Of a stretch of DNA of 25,934 bases, positions 7,680-14,991 are shown one piece after another (position 1 is the first letter of the stretch; each line of letters opens with the position of its first letter). This stretch comes from CAZUMJ01 sp964621605 (GTDB taxonomy: Bacteria > Actinomycetota > Acidimicrobiia > Acidimicrobiales > Iamiaceae): contig CAZUMJ010000041.1 in assembly GCA_964621605.1 (NCBI GenBank), positions 1-25,934 on the forward strand, written 5' to 3'. A model generated the notes under the pieces. The model had not been told where the DNA came from, made no database searches, and was given only the letters and a program-made list of their open reading frames with translations. A program made the position numbers and the translations under genes.

Positions 7680-9041
7680 TCACCGGGAGGATTGGCCGTG
7701 TCGTGACGGAAGCGGATTGCGCAGGTCGAGCCGAGCGCGGGTGGGTGGGAGCCCGGCTTGCCCTCTGCTGTCGGTGCGGACCGCGAGGACCTGATGGATC
7801 GCGAGGCGGTGCTGCTCGAAGCCGAGCGCGCTTCCCGCCATGTAGAGGCGCCAGATGCGTGACCGGGCAGGACCGACGAGGCGTTGTGCGTGGTCCCAGC
7901 CGCCCTCGAGATTGCTGACCCATGCTCGCAGGGTGCGGGCGTAGTGCTCGCGCAGCGATTCCACGTCGCGCACCTCGAGGTGCAGGTTCTGCATGGCGCT
8001 CACCACGCGCCCCACTTCGAGGAGCTCGGCATCGGGGAAGACGTAGCGGTCCATGAAGGAGCGGCGGGCGATGCGTGCCTTCTTGGCCTGGAGCGGTCGG
8101 GAGATCGCGTGGTTGAGGAGGTGCCCCTGTGGGCGCAGCAGTTCGTAGAGGTCGTGCAGGTAGGTGCGCATCCGCGCCTCACCGACGTGCTCGAACATGC
8201 CGATGCTCGAGATCGCGTCGTACGGCCCGTCATGGACGGCTCGGTAGTCCTGCACACGGATCTCGACCTGGCTTTCGAGCCCGGCGGCGGCAACGCGTGC
8301 ACGCGCCAACTGCGCCTGTTGTGCCGAGAGGGTTATGCCGACCGCATTGACGCCGTGGTGGGTGGCGGCGTGGAGCGCCATGCCTCCCCATCCGCATCCG
8401 ACGTCGAGCAGGCGCTGCCCGGGTTGCAGGTCAAGCTTGCGGCAGATCAGCTCGTACTTGGCTGTTTGTGCCTGCGCAAGGTCGGTGATGCCGTCGGCCC
8501 AGTACGCACACGAGTACGTCATCGACGGACCGAGTATGAGACGGTAGAACTCGTTGCCCACGTCGTAGTGGTGGGAGATGGCGTCGGCATCGCGGGCGAG
8601 GCCGTGACGCCCGCCGTGCACGCGAGCTTCCTCGTGCGGCCGACGGGGCGGTGGCCCGAGCGCACCGACCTCGTGTGCGGCTCGCAGCAGCACCGGGAGG
8701 TCGCGAAGCCGTGGCGACAGCGCGAGCTCACCGTGCCGAGCGGTGAGCACGTCGCGCAGTTCCAGCAGGGCGAACGCACTGCCCTTCACCTCTAGGTCAC
8801 CTGCGACGTACGCCCTTGCGAGCCCGAGTTCGCCAGGCGCCCAAAGCATGTGGCGCAGTGCGTGGGGGGAGTGCACGACGATGGTGGGACCTTGCCTCGG
8901 TCCCACCTCGGAGCCGTCCCAGGCAACCAGGTGGATGGGGATGCTGCCGTGGAAGAGCCGACGGACCAGGGGTAGGACTGCTGCCGCGGCGCTGCCGCGG
9001 GGTGGATCGGGGAGGACCTCGATCGTGGGTTCGACGGACAC
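7680..9041 (-). CDS. cyclopropane-fatty-acyl-phospholipid synthase family methyltransferase
   Basis: 453 residues from a GTG at 9041, chosen because AAGGAG sits 7 nt upstream; the frame extends further (to 9191) but the extra part has no such signal and would run into the divergent dnaK promoter. The C-terminal two-thirds is an SAM-dependent CFA synthase/mycolic-acid methyltransferase domain: SHHYDVGNEFYRL (156-168), YSCAYW (176-181), the SAM-binding LLDVGCGWGG (211-220), SIGMFEHVG and FMDRYVFPDAEL. The N-terminal 120 or so residues form the helical cap seen in CfA-type enzymes. The expected reaction is methylene transfer from SAM to the double bond of phospholipid acyl chains at the membrane; related actinobacterial enzymes instead make 10-methyl branches or epoxidised/hydroxylated chains, so the exact product is open. 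Confidence 0.9.
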   Translation of the reverse strand: MSVEPTIEVLPDPPRGSAAAAVLPLVRRLFHGSIPIHLVAWDGSEVGPRQGPTIVVHSPHALRHMLWAPGELGLARAYVAGDLEVKGSAFALLELRDVLTARHGELALSPRLRDLPVLLRAAHEVGALGPPPRRPHEEARVHGGRHGLARDADAISHHYDVGNEFYRLILGPSMTYSCAYWADGITDLAQAQTAKYELICRKLDLQPGQRLLDVGCGWGGMALHAATHHGVNAVGITLSAQQAQLARARVAAAGLESQVEIRVQDYRAVHDGPYDAISSIGMFEHVGEARMRTYLHDLYELLRPQGHLLNHAISRPLQAKKARIARRSFMDRYVFPDAELLEVGRVVSAMQNLHLEVRDVESLREHYARTLRAWVSNLEGGWDHAQRLVGPARSRIWRLYMAGSALGFEQHRLAIHQVLAVRTDSRGQAGLPPTRARLDLRNPLPSRHGQSSR

Positions 9042-9112
9042 GGTTAGCTCCTTCCTGGGAAGGTGGCGCACAGGTACCGACGGGTCGTGGTGGACGGCTC
9101 GTTGTTGCAACC

Positions 9113-9118
9113 AGGGTA
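9113..9118 (-). promoter_or_regulatory. candidate -10 box of the CFA-synthase-type gene
   Basis: TACCCT on the minus strand, about 70 bp before the GTG start at 9041, leaving a leader of roughly 65 nt that ends in the AAGGAG ribosome binding site. No convincing -35. The divergent dnaK promoter lies about 55 bp away. Confidence 0.35.
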
Positions 9119-9170
9119 GCCAGGCAGAAACGGGTTGCGCGAGGCAAGGAGCAGCCGTCCTCCGTGAGTG

Positions 9171-9193
9171 AGTTGATAACAGTCGACTCAACT
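9171..9193. promoter_or_regulatory. HAIR-like operator (HspR binding site) at the dnaK promoter
   Basis: AGTTGA (9171-9176), an 11-nt spacer, and TCAACT (9188-9193) form a perfect 6-bp inverted repeat. The known HspR-associated inverted repeat, CTTGAGT-N7-ACTCAAG, reduces to TTGA-N11-TCAA, and this site has exactly that core and spacing; its right half ACTCAAC matches six of seven consensus bases, the left half only four. It covers the -35 hexamer and the spacer of the dnaK promoter, so bound HspR would block RNA polymerase. hspR itself is the fourth gene of the operon. Confidence 0.8.
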
Positions 9194-9201
9194 TTTATAC
9201 T
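9173..9201 (+). promoter_or_regulatory. sigma-70-type promoter of the dnaK operon
   Basis: TTGATA (9173-9178), 17-bp spacer, TATACT (9196-9201): each hexamer differs from the sigma-70 consensus at a single base, by far the strongest promoter in the window. The expected transcription start is near 9208, giving a leader of about 36 nt with GGAGGG (9233-9238) before the ATG at 9244. Confidence 0.85.
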
Positions 9202-9243
9202 GGCACCCGTTCGCACGATTTCAGCACCCCCTGGAGGGACCCC

Positions 9244-11079
9244 ATGCCCAAGGCTGTCGGCATCGACCTCGGTACCACCAACTCGGTTGTCAGCGTCCTC
9301 GAGGCGGGCGACCCCGTCGTGATCCCCAATGCGGAGGGGTCACGCACGACGCCCTCCGTCGTGGCGTTCTCGAAGTCAGGCGAGGTCCTCGTTGGCGAGG
9401 TCGCGAAGCGCCAGGCGATCACCAACCCCGACCGGACGATCCGTTCGGTGAAGCGCCACATGGGCACCTCGTGGACCGTCGACATCGACGGCAAGGCCTA
9501 CACCCCGCAAGAGATCTCGGCTCGTACGCTCATGAAGCTGAAGACCGATGCCGAGGCCTACCTGGGTGACTCGGTCACGCAGGCCGTGATCACCGTCCCC
9601 GCCTACTTCGACGACGCGCAGCGCACCGCGACCAAGGAGGCCGGCCAGATCGCCGGGCTTGAGGTGCTTCGCATCATCAACGAGCCCACGGCAGCCGCAC
9701 TGGCGTACGGGCTCGAGCGTGAGGGCGAAGACCAGACCATTCTGGTGTTCGACCTCGGCGGTGGCACGTTCGACGTGTCCGTGCTCGAGATCGGCGATGG
9801 CGTCTTCGAGGTGAAGTCGACCCACGGCGACACCAGCCTGGGTGGTGACGACTGGGACCAGAAGGTCATCGACTGGCTCGTGACGCAGTTCCGCAACGAC
9901 CACGGCGTCGACCTCTCGGCCGACAACATGGCGAAGCAGCGCCTCAAGGAAGCGGCAGAGAAGGCGAAGATCGAGCTGTCACAGGTGCAGCAGACCCAGA
10001 TCAACCTGCCGTTCATCACGGCGACCGACCAAGGTCCCCTTCACCTCGACATGCAGCTCACGCGCGCCAAGTTCCAAGAGCTCACCGCCGACCTCCTCGA
10101 CCGCTGCAAGACCCCGTTCGAGCAGGCGATCACCGATGCGGGCCTGCAGAAGGGCGACATCCAGCACGTCGTGCTCGTGGGCGGGTCCACGCGGATGCCC
10201 GCCGTCGTCGACCTGGTGCGCGACCTCACCGGGCGCGACCCGCACAAGGGCGTCAACCCCGACGAGGTGGTCGCTATCGGTGCGGCCGTGCAGGCCGGTG
10301 TCCTCAAGGGCGAGGTGAAAGACGTCCTGCTGCTCGATGTGACGCCGCTCTCACTCGGCATCGAGACAAAGGGCGGGGTGATGACCAAGCTCATCGAGCG
10401 CAACACCACCATCCCGACCAAGCGCACTGAGGTGTTCACCACTGCCGACGACATGCAGCCTTCCGTCGAGATCCACGTGTTGCAGGGCGAGCGCGAGATG
10501 GCGCAGTTCAACAAGACGCTCGGCAAGTTCCAGCTGGTCGACCTGCCGCCCGCCCCGCGGGGCGTGCCACAGATCGAGGTCACGTTCGACATCGACGCAA
10601 ACGGCATCGTCCACGTCTCTGCGAAGGATCGGGCGACCAGCAAGGAGCAGTCGATGACCATCACCGGCCAGTCGTCGCTCGCGAAGGACGACATCGAGCG
10701 CATGGTGCGCGACGCCGAGGCGCACGCCCAAGAAGACCGACGCCGCAAGGACGAGGCCGAGGTGCGCAACCAGGCTGACACGCTCGTCTACCAGACCGAC
10801 AAGCTGCTCAATGAACAAGGGGCGAAGCTGCCCGGAGACGAGCTCTCGACGGTCCAGGCCGCTCTGGCCGACCTTCGTAGCGCCCTGGAGGGTGACAACG
10901 TCGAGCAGATCCGCATCGGCACAGAGCGCTTGATGAACGCCAGCCAGACGCTCAGCCAGAAGCTCTATGAGCAGGCGGCTGCGCAGAACCAGTCTGCAGC
11001 CGGTGGCGCGGGTGCAGACAGTGCCCCGAACGACGAAGACGTCGTCGATGCCGAGATCGTCGACGGGGACGGCGCGTAG
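9244..11079 (+). CDS. dnaK: chaperone DnaK (Hsp70)
   Basis: 611 residues, a normal length for actinobacterial DnaK. The ATPase domain starts with AVGIDLGTTNSVVSVLE (phosphate-1 loop), followed by VFDLGGGTFDVSVLEIGDG (phosphate-2 loop) and VLVGGSTRMPAV (adenosine loop); the interdomain linker DVLLLDVTPLSLGIET leads into the peptide-binding domain; the C-terminus ends in an acidic DVVDAEIVD tail. It binds and refolds unfolded proteins in an ATP cycle driven by DnaJ and GrpE, whose genes follow directly. The start is set by a good GGAGGG ribosome binding site 5 nt upstream. Expression is predicted to be repressed by HspR through the HAIR-like site and to rise on heat shock. Confidence 0.99.
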   Translation: MPKAVGIDLGTTNSVVSVLEAGDPVVIPNAEGSRTTPSVVAFSKSGEVLVGEVAKRQAITNPDRTIRSVKRHMGTSWTVDIDGKAYTPQEISARTLMKLKTDAEAYLGDSVTQAVITVPAYFDDAQRTATKEAGQIAGLEVLRIINEPTAAALAYGLEREGEDQTILVFDLGGGTFDVSVLEIGDGVFEVKSTHGDTSLGGDDWDQKVIDWLVTQFRNDHGVDLSADNMAKQRLKEAAEKAKIELSQVQQTQINLPFITATDQGPLHLDMQLTRAKFQELTADLLDRCKTPFEQAITDAGLQKGDIQHVVLVGGSTRMPAVVDLVRDLTGRDPHKGVNPDEVVAIGAAVQAGVLKGEVKDVLLLDVTPLSLGIETKGGVMTKLIERNTTIPTKRTEVFTTADDMQPSVEIHVLQGEREMAQFNKTLGKFQLVDLPPAPRGVPQIEVTFDIDANGIVHVSAKDRATSKEQSMTITGQSSLAKDDIERMVRDAEAHAQEDRRRKDEAEVRNQADTLVYQTDKLLNEQGAKLPGDELSTVQAALADLRSALEGDNVEQIRIGTERLMNASQTLSQKLYEQAAAQNQSAAGGAGADSAPNDEDVVDAEIVDGDGA

Positions 11080-11081
11080 CC

Positions 11082-11663
11082 ATGGCCGACGACACCGACG
11101 AGCCGGTGGTCGACGCCCCCGTGGTCGACGAGATGTCGGGTAGTCCCGATCCCGCTGACGACGAGGCGGGTGCAGCCGCGAGCGGTGCCGACGACGAGAC
11201 GCCGATGGATGGAGCCGCCGATAGTGCCGCCGATGCACCCGAAGCACCCGAGGCGGTGGCGGCGCAACGCGACGAGTACCTCGACGCGCTGCGCCGCACG
11301 CAGGCCGACTTCGAGAACTTTCGCAAGCGATCGTTCAAGCAGCAGGCCGACGCCATCGACGCGGCAACCGGTCGGCTGGCCGAGGAGCTCCTCCCGGTGC
11401 TCGACGCGTGCGACGCGGCGGCGCTTCACGGGGTCGACGAGGTCGATGCAGTCGTCTCGGCGCTTGTCTCCGTGCTCGAACGCGCGGGGCTCGAACGCAT
11501 GGAGCCGGCAGGGCAGGTGTTCGACCCGAACGCGCACGATGCCGTGCTGCACGAGCCCGCCGAGGACGCCGCCGACGAGCCCGTGGTCGTAGAGGTGTTG
11601 CGTGCGGGATACGTCTGGAAGGGCCGGGTGCTGCGCCCGGCGATGGTGAAGGTGAAGGGCTGA
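11082..11663 (+). CDS. grpE: nucleotide exchange factor GrpE
   Basis: 193 residues, starting 2 nt after the dnaK stop, so translation is probably coupled. The first 60 residues are acidic, Ala/Asp-rich and likely disordered; a coiled-coil segment follows (RDEYLDALRRTQADFENFRKR, about residues 64-84). The beta domain near the end has the family signature, with VFDPNAHDAVLHEP and VVEVLRAGYVWKGRVLRPAMVKV. GrpE dimers release ADP from DnaK and so reset the chaperone cycle; in many bacteria they also act as a thermosensor. No ribosome binding site distinct from the end of dnaK is evident. Confidence 0.96.
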   Translation: MADDTDEPVVDAPVVDEMSGSPDPADDEAGAAASGADDETPMDGAADSAADAPEAPEAVAAQRDEYLDALRRTQADFENFRKRSFKQQADAIDAATGRLAEELLPVLDACDAAALHGVDEVDAVVSALVSVLERAGLERMEPAGQVFDPNAHDAVLHEPAEDAADEPVVVEVLRAGYVWKGRVLRPAMVKVKG

Positions 11664-11693
11664 GCGCCGGCCCAGCGTCGGCAGGAAGGACCC

Positions 11694-12839
11694 ATGGCTC
11701 CCCAGCGTGCGTGGTTCGAACGGGACTACTACCGGGACTTGGGCGTCGCCGAGGACGCGACCCCCAAGGAGATCACGCGCGCCTACCGGAAGCTCGCCCG
11801 CGAGAACCACCCCGACCAGCACCCGGGCGACGCTGCGGCCGAGGAGCGCTTCAAGATGATCTCTGCCGCGTACGACGTCGTCGGCGACCCGGAGAAGCGC
11901 AAGGAGTACGACGAGGTACGTCGCCTCGGGCCGATGGGTGGGTTCGGCGGTCCCGGGGGTTTCGGCGGTGCAGGCGGTCCGGGTGTGCACTTCACCACCG
12001 ATGACCTCGGAGACCTCTTCGGCGGGCTCTTCACCCGAGGAACGGGTGCACGTGGCGCTCGTGCGAGTGCCCGCGGTCGTGGTGCCGACCTCGAGACCGA
12101 CCTGTACCTCTCCTTCGAGGACGCGGTACGTGGGCTCACCACGTCCGTGCATCTCACCTCGGGCGCGGTGTGCTCGACCTGTAGCGGCAGCGGGGCACGC
12201 CCGGGGACCAGCCCGCGCACCTGCGACCGCTGTGGGGGGCGCGGCACGACGGCAGACGACCAAGGCCTGTTCTCCTTTAGTCAGCCGTGCCCGGCCTGTG
12301 CTGGGCGCGGCACCGTCGTCGACGACCCGTGCCCGACCTGTCACGGGTCGGGCACCGAACGTCGCGAACGTGAGCTCAAGGCGCGCATCCCCGCCGGCAT
12401 CGAGACGGGAGCACGCATCCGTCTCAAGGGCAAGGGTGAGCCGGGTCGCAACGGCGGACCCCCGGGCGACCTGTATCTCACTGTGCACGTCGCCCCGCAC
12501 GCCCTGTTCCGCCAGGACGGGCGCAACCTGCGGCTCGGTGTGCCGGTGAGCTTTGCCGAGGCCGCCCTCGGCGCGGACATCACCGTCCCAACGCTCGACG
12601 GCTCCGCCGTCACGGTGCGCCTCGCACCGGGCACGCCAACGGGGCGCACGTTGCGCGTGCGAGGCCACGGCGTGCGCACGGCCGATGCGCTCGGCGATCT
12701 GCTCGTCACGATCGAGGTCGCCGTGCCGACCACACTCGACGATGCGCAGCGAGCCGCTGTCGAAGCATTGGCGGCCGCCACCACCGACAGCCCACGGCCC
12801 GCGCTTGATGCATACCTGCACGCGGACAGCCCGTCGTGA
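11694..12839 (+). CDS. dnaJ: co-chaperone DnaJ (Hsp40)
   Basis: 381 residues with the full type I layout. The J domain contains HPD at 39-41, which stimulates DnaK ATPase. A short Gly/Phe-rich stretch lies at 82-97, then four zinc-binding CxxCxGxG motifs beginning at C160, C177, C199 and C213, and two C-terminal beta-barrel substrate-binding domains (from about 225). It lies 30 nt after grpE with AGGAAGGA in front of its ATG. Actinobacteria commonly carry two dnaJ genes; the copy in the dnaK-grpE-hspR operon is the DnaJ1 type that serves heat-shock refolding. The J domain is preceded by a short basic/aromatic segment (RAWFERDYYRDLGV), typical of actinobacterial DnaJ1. Confidence 0.97.
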   Translation: MAPQRAWFERDYYRDLGVAEDATPKEITRAYRKLARENHPDQHPGDAAAEERFKMISAAYDVVGDPEKRKEYDEVRRLGPMGGFGGPGGFGGAGGPGVHFTTDDLGDLFGGLFTRGTGARGARASARGRGADLETDLYLSFEDAVRGLTTSVHLTSGAVCSTCSGSGARPGTSPRTCDRCGGRGTTADDQGLFSFSQPCPACAGRGTVVDDPCPTCHGSGTERRERELKARIPAGIETGARIRLKGKGEPGRNGGPPGDLYLTVHVAPHALFRQDGRNLRLGVPVSFAEAALGADITVPTLDGSAVTVRLAPGTPTGRTLRVRGHGVRTADALGDLLVTIEVAVPTTLDDAQRAAVEALAAATTDSPRPALDAYLHADSPS

Positions 12840-12879
12840 GCGGCTTCGCCCGTACCCGACGTCGGCAGAGGAGAGAGCA

Positions 12880-13263
12880 ATGACGCCACGAAAGCCCACA
12901 GATGCGGTCTACGTGATCTCCGTCGCGGCAGAGCTCGCGGGAGTGCATCCGCAGACCTTGCGCATCTACGAGCGAAAGGGGTTGCTCGATCCAGCCCGCA
13001 CCGGGGGCGGGAGTCGTCGCTACAGCGACGAAGACATCGGGCTGTTGCTGCGCATCCAGGAGCTCACCACCGATGGCCTGAACCTCGCTGGCGTGGCCCG
13101 CGTGCTCGAGCTCGAGGCCGAGGTGGCGCGCCTGCGCGCCGAGCTGGCTCGCACACAAGAGGCCGCTCGTGAAGCCATCGAGGCCGCGCACCGCCAGTAC
13201 CGGCGCGATCTCGTTCCGCTGCAGCAGAGCGTGACCCTCTACCAAGGACGCGCACGCCGCTGA
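12880..13263 (+). CDS. hspR: heat-shock repressor HspR (MerR family)
   Basis: 127 residues. The N-terminal MerR-type winged helix reads ISVAAELAGVHPQTLRIYER then KGLLDPARTGGGSRRYSDED, matching HspR more closely than metal-responsive MerR proteins. The C-terminal part is a coiled coil (residues about 65-105) without effector-binding cysteines. In Streptomyces and Mycobacterium, HspR represses the dnaK operon by binding HAIR sites and needs DnaK as co-repressor, so free DnaK reports on folding stress. Here the gene closes the dnaK operon, 40 nt after dnaJ with GAGGAGAG before its ATG, and a HAIR-like repeat lies on the operon promoter. The start chosen removes an upstream extension that would overlap dnaJ in another frame. 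Confidence 0.95.
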   Translation: MTPRKPTDAVYVISVAAELAGVHPQTLRIYERKGLLDPARTGGGSRRYSDEDIGLLLRIQELTTDGLNLAGVARVLELEAEVARLRAELARTQEAAREAIEAAHRQYRRDLVPLQQSVTLYQGRARR

Positions 13264-13282
13264 GGTGGCTCCGGCACCTCGG

Positions 13283-13288
13283 TAAGCT
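13283..13288 (+). promoter_or_regulatory. -10 box, leaderless start of the glycosyltransferase gene
   Basis: TAAGCT followed by 8 nt and the GTG at 13297; no ribosome binding site lies between. It suggests that the glycosyltransferase is transcribed apart from the dnaK operon even though only 33 bp separate it from hspR. Confidence 0.5.
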
Positions 13289-13296
13289 CCCGGTTC

Positions 13297-14064
13297 GTGG
13301 CGGCCCGGCTTGCGTTGTTCTCCTTCGTGTTCCCCGCATGGAACGAGGAGGAGATGCTTCCCCAAACGGTCGCGGCGGCTACGGAAGCCGGGGCCGCGCT
13401 CGTCGATGCTGACGAGGCCGGTAGCTACGAGATCGTGCTCGTCGACGACGGGTCCTCCGACGGGACACCAGCGCTGGCAGACCGGCTCGCCGACGCCGAT
13501 CCGCACGTACGAGTGGTGCACCACACCCACAACAGGGGCCTCGGTGCAAGCGTCCGATCGGGCTTCGACGCCGCACGCGGCGATGTGATCCTCTACACCG
13601 ACGCCGACCTTCCGTTCGACCTGCTGTTGCTGCACAAGGCCCTGCGCCTGCTGCGCATCTACGACGCCGACATCGTCAGCATGTATCGGTTCGACCGCAC
13701 CGCCGAGGGCCCGAAGCGGTACCTCTTCTCGCACGTCTACAACTGGCTGGTTCGCTATTCGCTCGACCTGCGCCTACGCGACGTGAACTTCGCCGGGAAG
13801 CTGATCCGGCGCGAGGTGCTCGAGCACGTCGACCTGCGCAGCGAAGGCTCGTTCGTCGATGTCGAGCTCATGGCGCAGGCGGTGCGACGCGGATTCAACA
13901 TCATCCAGTTCGGCGTCGACTACTTCCCGCGCACGCGCGGAACGTCGACCCTGGCAGCGCCAAAGGTGATTGCCGGCATCGTGGGTGACCTGTGGTCGGA
14001 GCGCTCCCGGTTGCGTCGTGTGCAGCCGCTTCCGGCAGGCCTGCGCCGCCGCTCTGCTGACTGA
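13297..14064 (+). CDS. family 2 glycosyltransferase, polyprenyl-phosphate sugar synthase-like
   Basis: 255 residues from GTG 13297. A GT-A fold of family GT2: FVFPAWNEEEMLPQTV at the N-terminus, the nucleotide-binding VDDGSSDGT (49-57), GLGASVRSGFDAARGD and the metal-binding DADLP (D102-A-D104). The region FAGKLIRREVLEHV and FVDVELMAQAVRRGF resembles enzymes that load a sugar onto a polyprenyl phosphate (DPM1/ArnC/GtrB-like), but there are no C-terminal membrane segments. Such lipid-linked sugars are the donors of GT-C enzymes, so a functional link with the two GT-C-like proteins at 3441-7540 is possible, though the genes are not adjacent. The sugar donor and acceptor cannot be read from the sequence. 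Confidence 0.85.
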   Translation: MAARLALFSFVFPAWNEEEMLPQTVAAATEAGAALVDADEAGSYEIVLVDDGSSDGTPALADRLADADPHVRVVHHTHNRGLGASVRSGFDAARGDVILYTDADLPFDLLLLHKALRLLRIYDADIVSMYRFDRTAEGPKRYLFSHVYNWLVRYSLDLRLRDVNFAGKLIRREVLEHVDLRSEGSFVDVELMAQAVRRGFNIIQFGVDYFPRTRGTSTLAAPKVIAGIVGDLWSERSRLRRVQPLPAGLRRRSAD

Positions 14065-14125
14065 GCAGCGACGCGGGGGCCTACGCCGTACGGCTAGAGG
14101 GTGTCGCACTCGCCGGCCCGTGTCC

Positions 14126-14142
14126 GGGGCATCACCTGCCCC
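14126..14142 (+). terminator. hairpin after the glycosyltransferase gene
   Basis: GGGGCA-tcacc-TGCCCC, a 6-bp GC-rich stem with a 5-nt loop, 62 nt past the stop codon and directly before the next -10 box. There is no T-tract. Confidence 0.4.
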
Positions 14143-14145
14143 CAG

Positions 14146-14151
14146 TAGCGT
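14146..14151 (+). promoter_or_regulatory. -10 box of the SCO6745-like gene
   Basis: TAGCGT, 49 bp before the ATG at 14201, so this transcript would have a leader of roughly 43 nt containing GGAAGGAG (14187-14194). The preceding CCCCCAGTAG is the same as at the gpmA -10 box. Confidence 0.4.
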
Positions 14152-14200
14152 TCGAACCTCGGAGCGTCACGCGTCCGGGGGACGCGGGAAGGAGCACGTG

Positions 14201-14926
14201 ATGTCGTCTGATGATCTCGCTCGACTGACCAAGCAGGCTGTGTCGACGGTGCCGTCGAAGTTCATGCTCGACGGACCGACCTATGCGCGTGGAGCAGAGT
14301 TGGGGTTCGCCGGAGCCGACTTCTACGTCGCCGGACGAGGCGGCGTTCTGGGTGACGTCGATGCCGACATCGTCACGGCTGCCTTCGCCTACTTCTCCCC
14401 CGACCTCGTGCGCGAGGCATGGGAACGCTCGGCGTCGGTGATGAGCCGCCGGGATGCGGCCGAGGCGTTTGCGGCGTGCGGCCACGAGTGGGCGCGTACG
14501 CACCTGGCTTCCGTCGACTCGGCACTGCTGTTGCGGGTTGCCGCGCTGGGCGGGAAGGTCGTCGCGGCTGCAAGTCCGGCGGCCGCCCCCGTCTTCGCCG
14601 GGTGGCGACACCTGGCAGTGCCCGATGATGCACCGGCGGCGGCGCTTCACGTGCTCAACGCCCTGCGTGAGCTTCGAGCGGCATATCACCTGGGTGCGGT
14701 GCTCGGCGCGGGGCTGACTGCACTGGAGGCGTTCGCGGTCAGCTCGCCGGGGATGGCCCCGCTGTTCGGATGGGCGGAGCTTCCCGCCGTCGATCACCTC
14801 GCTTCAGCGTGGAGTGAGGCGGAGGCGGCCACCGATCGCGCGGTCGGCCGCGTGCTGGGGGTTCTGGATGCCGGTGAGGCAGACGCGTTCGTTGCCGCCT
14901 GTGCGGTTGTCGCGGAGTCCTGCTGA
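14201..14926 (+). CDS. SCO6745-like actinobacterial protein of unknown function
   Basis: 241 residues from ATG 14201, with GGAAGGAG 6 nt upstream (a GTG at 14198 is also in frame). It resembles the actinobacterial SCO6745 family: an N-terminal helix followed by GFAGADFYVAGRGGVLGDVD, then VTAAFAYFSPDLVREAWE, and a helical Ala-rich remainder with HVLNALRELRAAYHLGAVL. Members are described as helix-rich soluble proteins with no established biochemical function; I know of no catalytic residues. No signal peptide or membrane segments are visible. Its place between the chaperone operon and clpB is not enough to assign it to stress response, since hairpins and its own promoter separate it. Confidence 0.7.
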   Translation: MSSDDLARLTKQAVSTVPSKFMLDGPTYARGAELGFAGADFYVAGRGGVLGDVDADIVTAAFAYFSPDLVREAWERSASVMSRRDAAEAFAACGHEWARTHLASVDSALLLRVAALGGKVVAAASPAAAPVFAGWRHLAVPDDAPAAALHVLNALRELRAAYHLGAVLGAGLTALEAFAVSSPGMAPLFGWAELPAVDHLASAWSEAEAATDRAVGRVLGVLDAGEADAFVAACAVVAESC

Positions 14927-14928
14927 AG

Positions 14929-14953
14929 CTATTCGTAGAAAACCTATCAATAG
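14929..14953 (+). promoter_or_regulatory. AT-rich repeated decamers upstream of clpB
   Basis: CTATTCGTAG (14929-14938) and CTATCAATAG (14944-14953) are two near-palindromic decamers, identical at 7 of 10 positions and 15 bp apart, in a locally AT-rich stretch. They lie 27-51 bp upstream of the clpB -10 box. They could be operator half-sites for an unidentified regulator. They do not match HAIR, CIRCE, CtsR or ClgR motifs as I know them. Confidence 0.35.
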
Positions 14954-14979
14954 AACTAGCAACTTTTTGGTCGAGGGCG

Positions 14980-14985
14980 TAGCCT
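14980..14985 (+). promoter_or_regulatory. -10 box, leaderless start of clpB
   Basis: TAGCCT followed by 6 nt and ATG 14992. The GAGGG at 14973-14977 is upstream of the box, so it would not be on the transcript. Confidence 0.55.
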
Positions 14986-14991
14986 TTCGGC

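Noticed and set aside
6164..7918. Long plus-strand open frame (584 codons) opposite the GT-C-like gene
   Set aside because: Arg/Glu/His-rich, no domain signature, entirely antisense to a gene with clear membrane segments and a paralog; a typical high-GC shadow frame.
9042..9191. N-terminal extension of the CFA-synthase-type protein
   Set aside because: The extra 50 residues overlap the dnaK operator/promoter region and lack a ribosome binding site, whereas GTG 9041 has AAGGAG at proper distance.
9161..9243. CIRCE element (HrcA site) at dnaK
   Set aside because: TTAGCACTC-N9-GAGTGCTAA is not present; the repeat found fits HAIR geometry instead.
10965..12899. Long minus-strand open frame (644 codons) opposite grpE and dnaJ
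   Set aside because: Antisense to well-recognised chaperone genes; low-complexity composition and no motifs.
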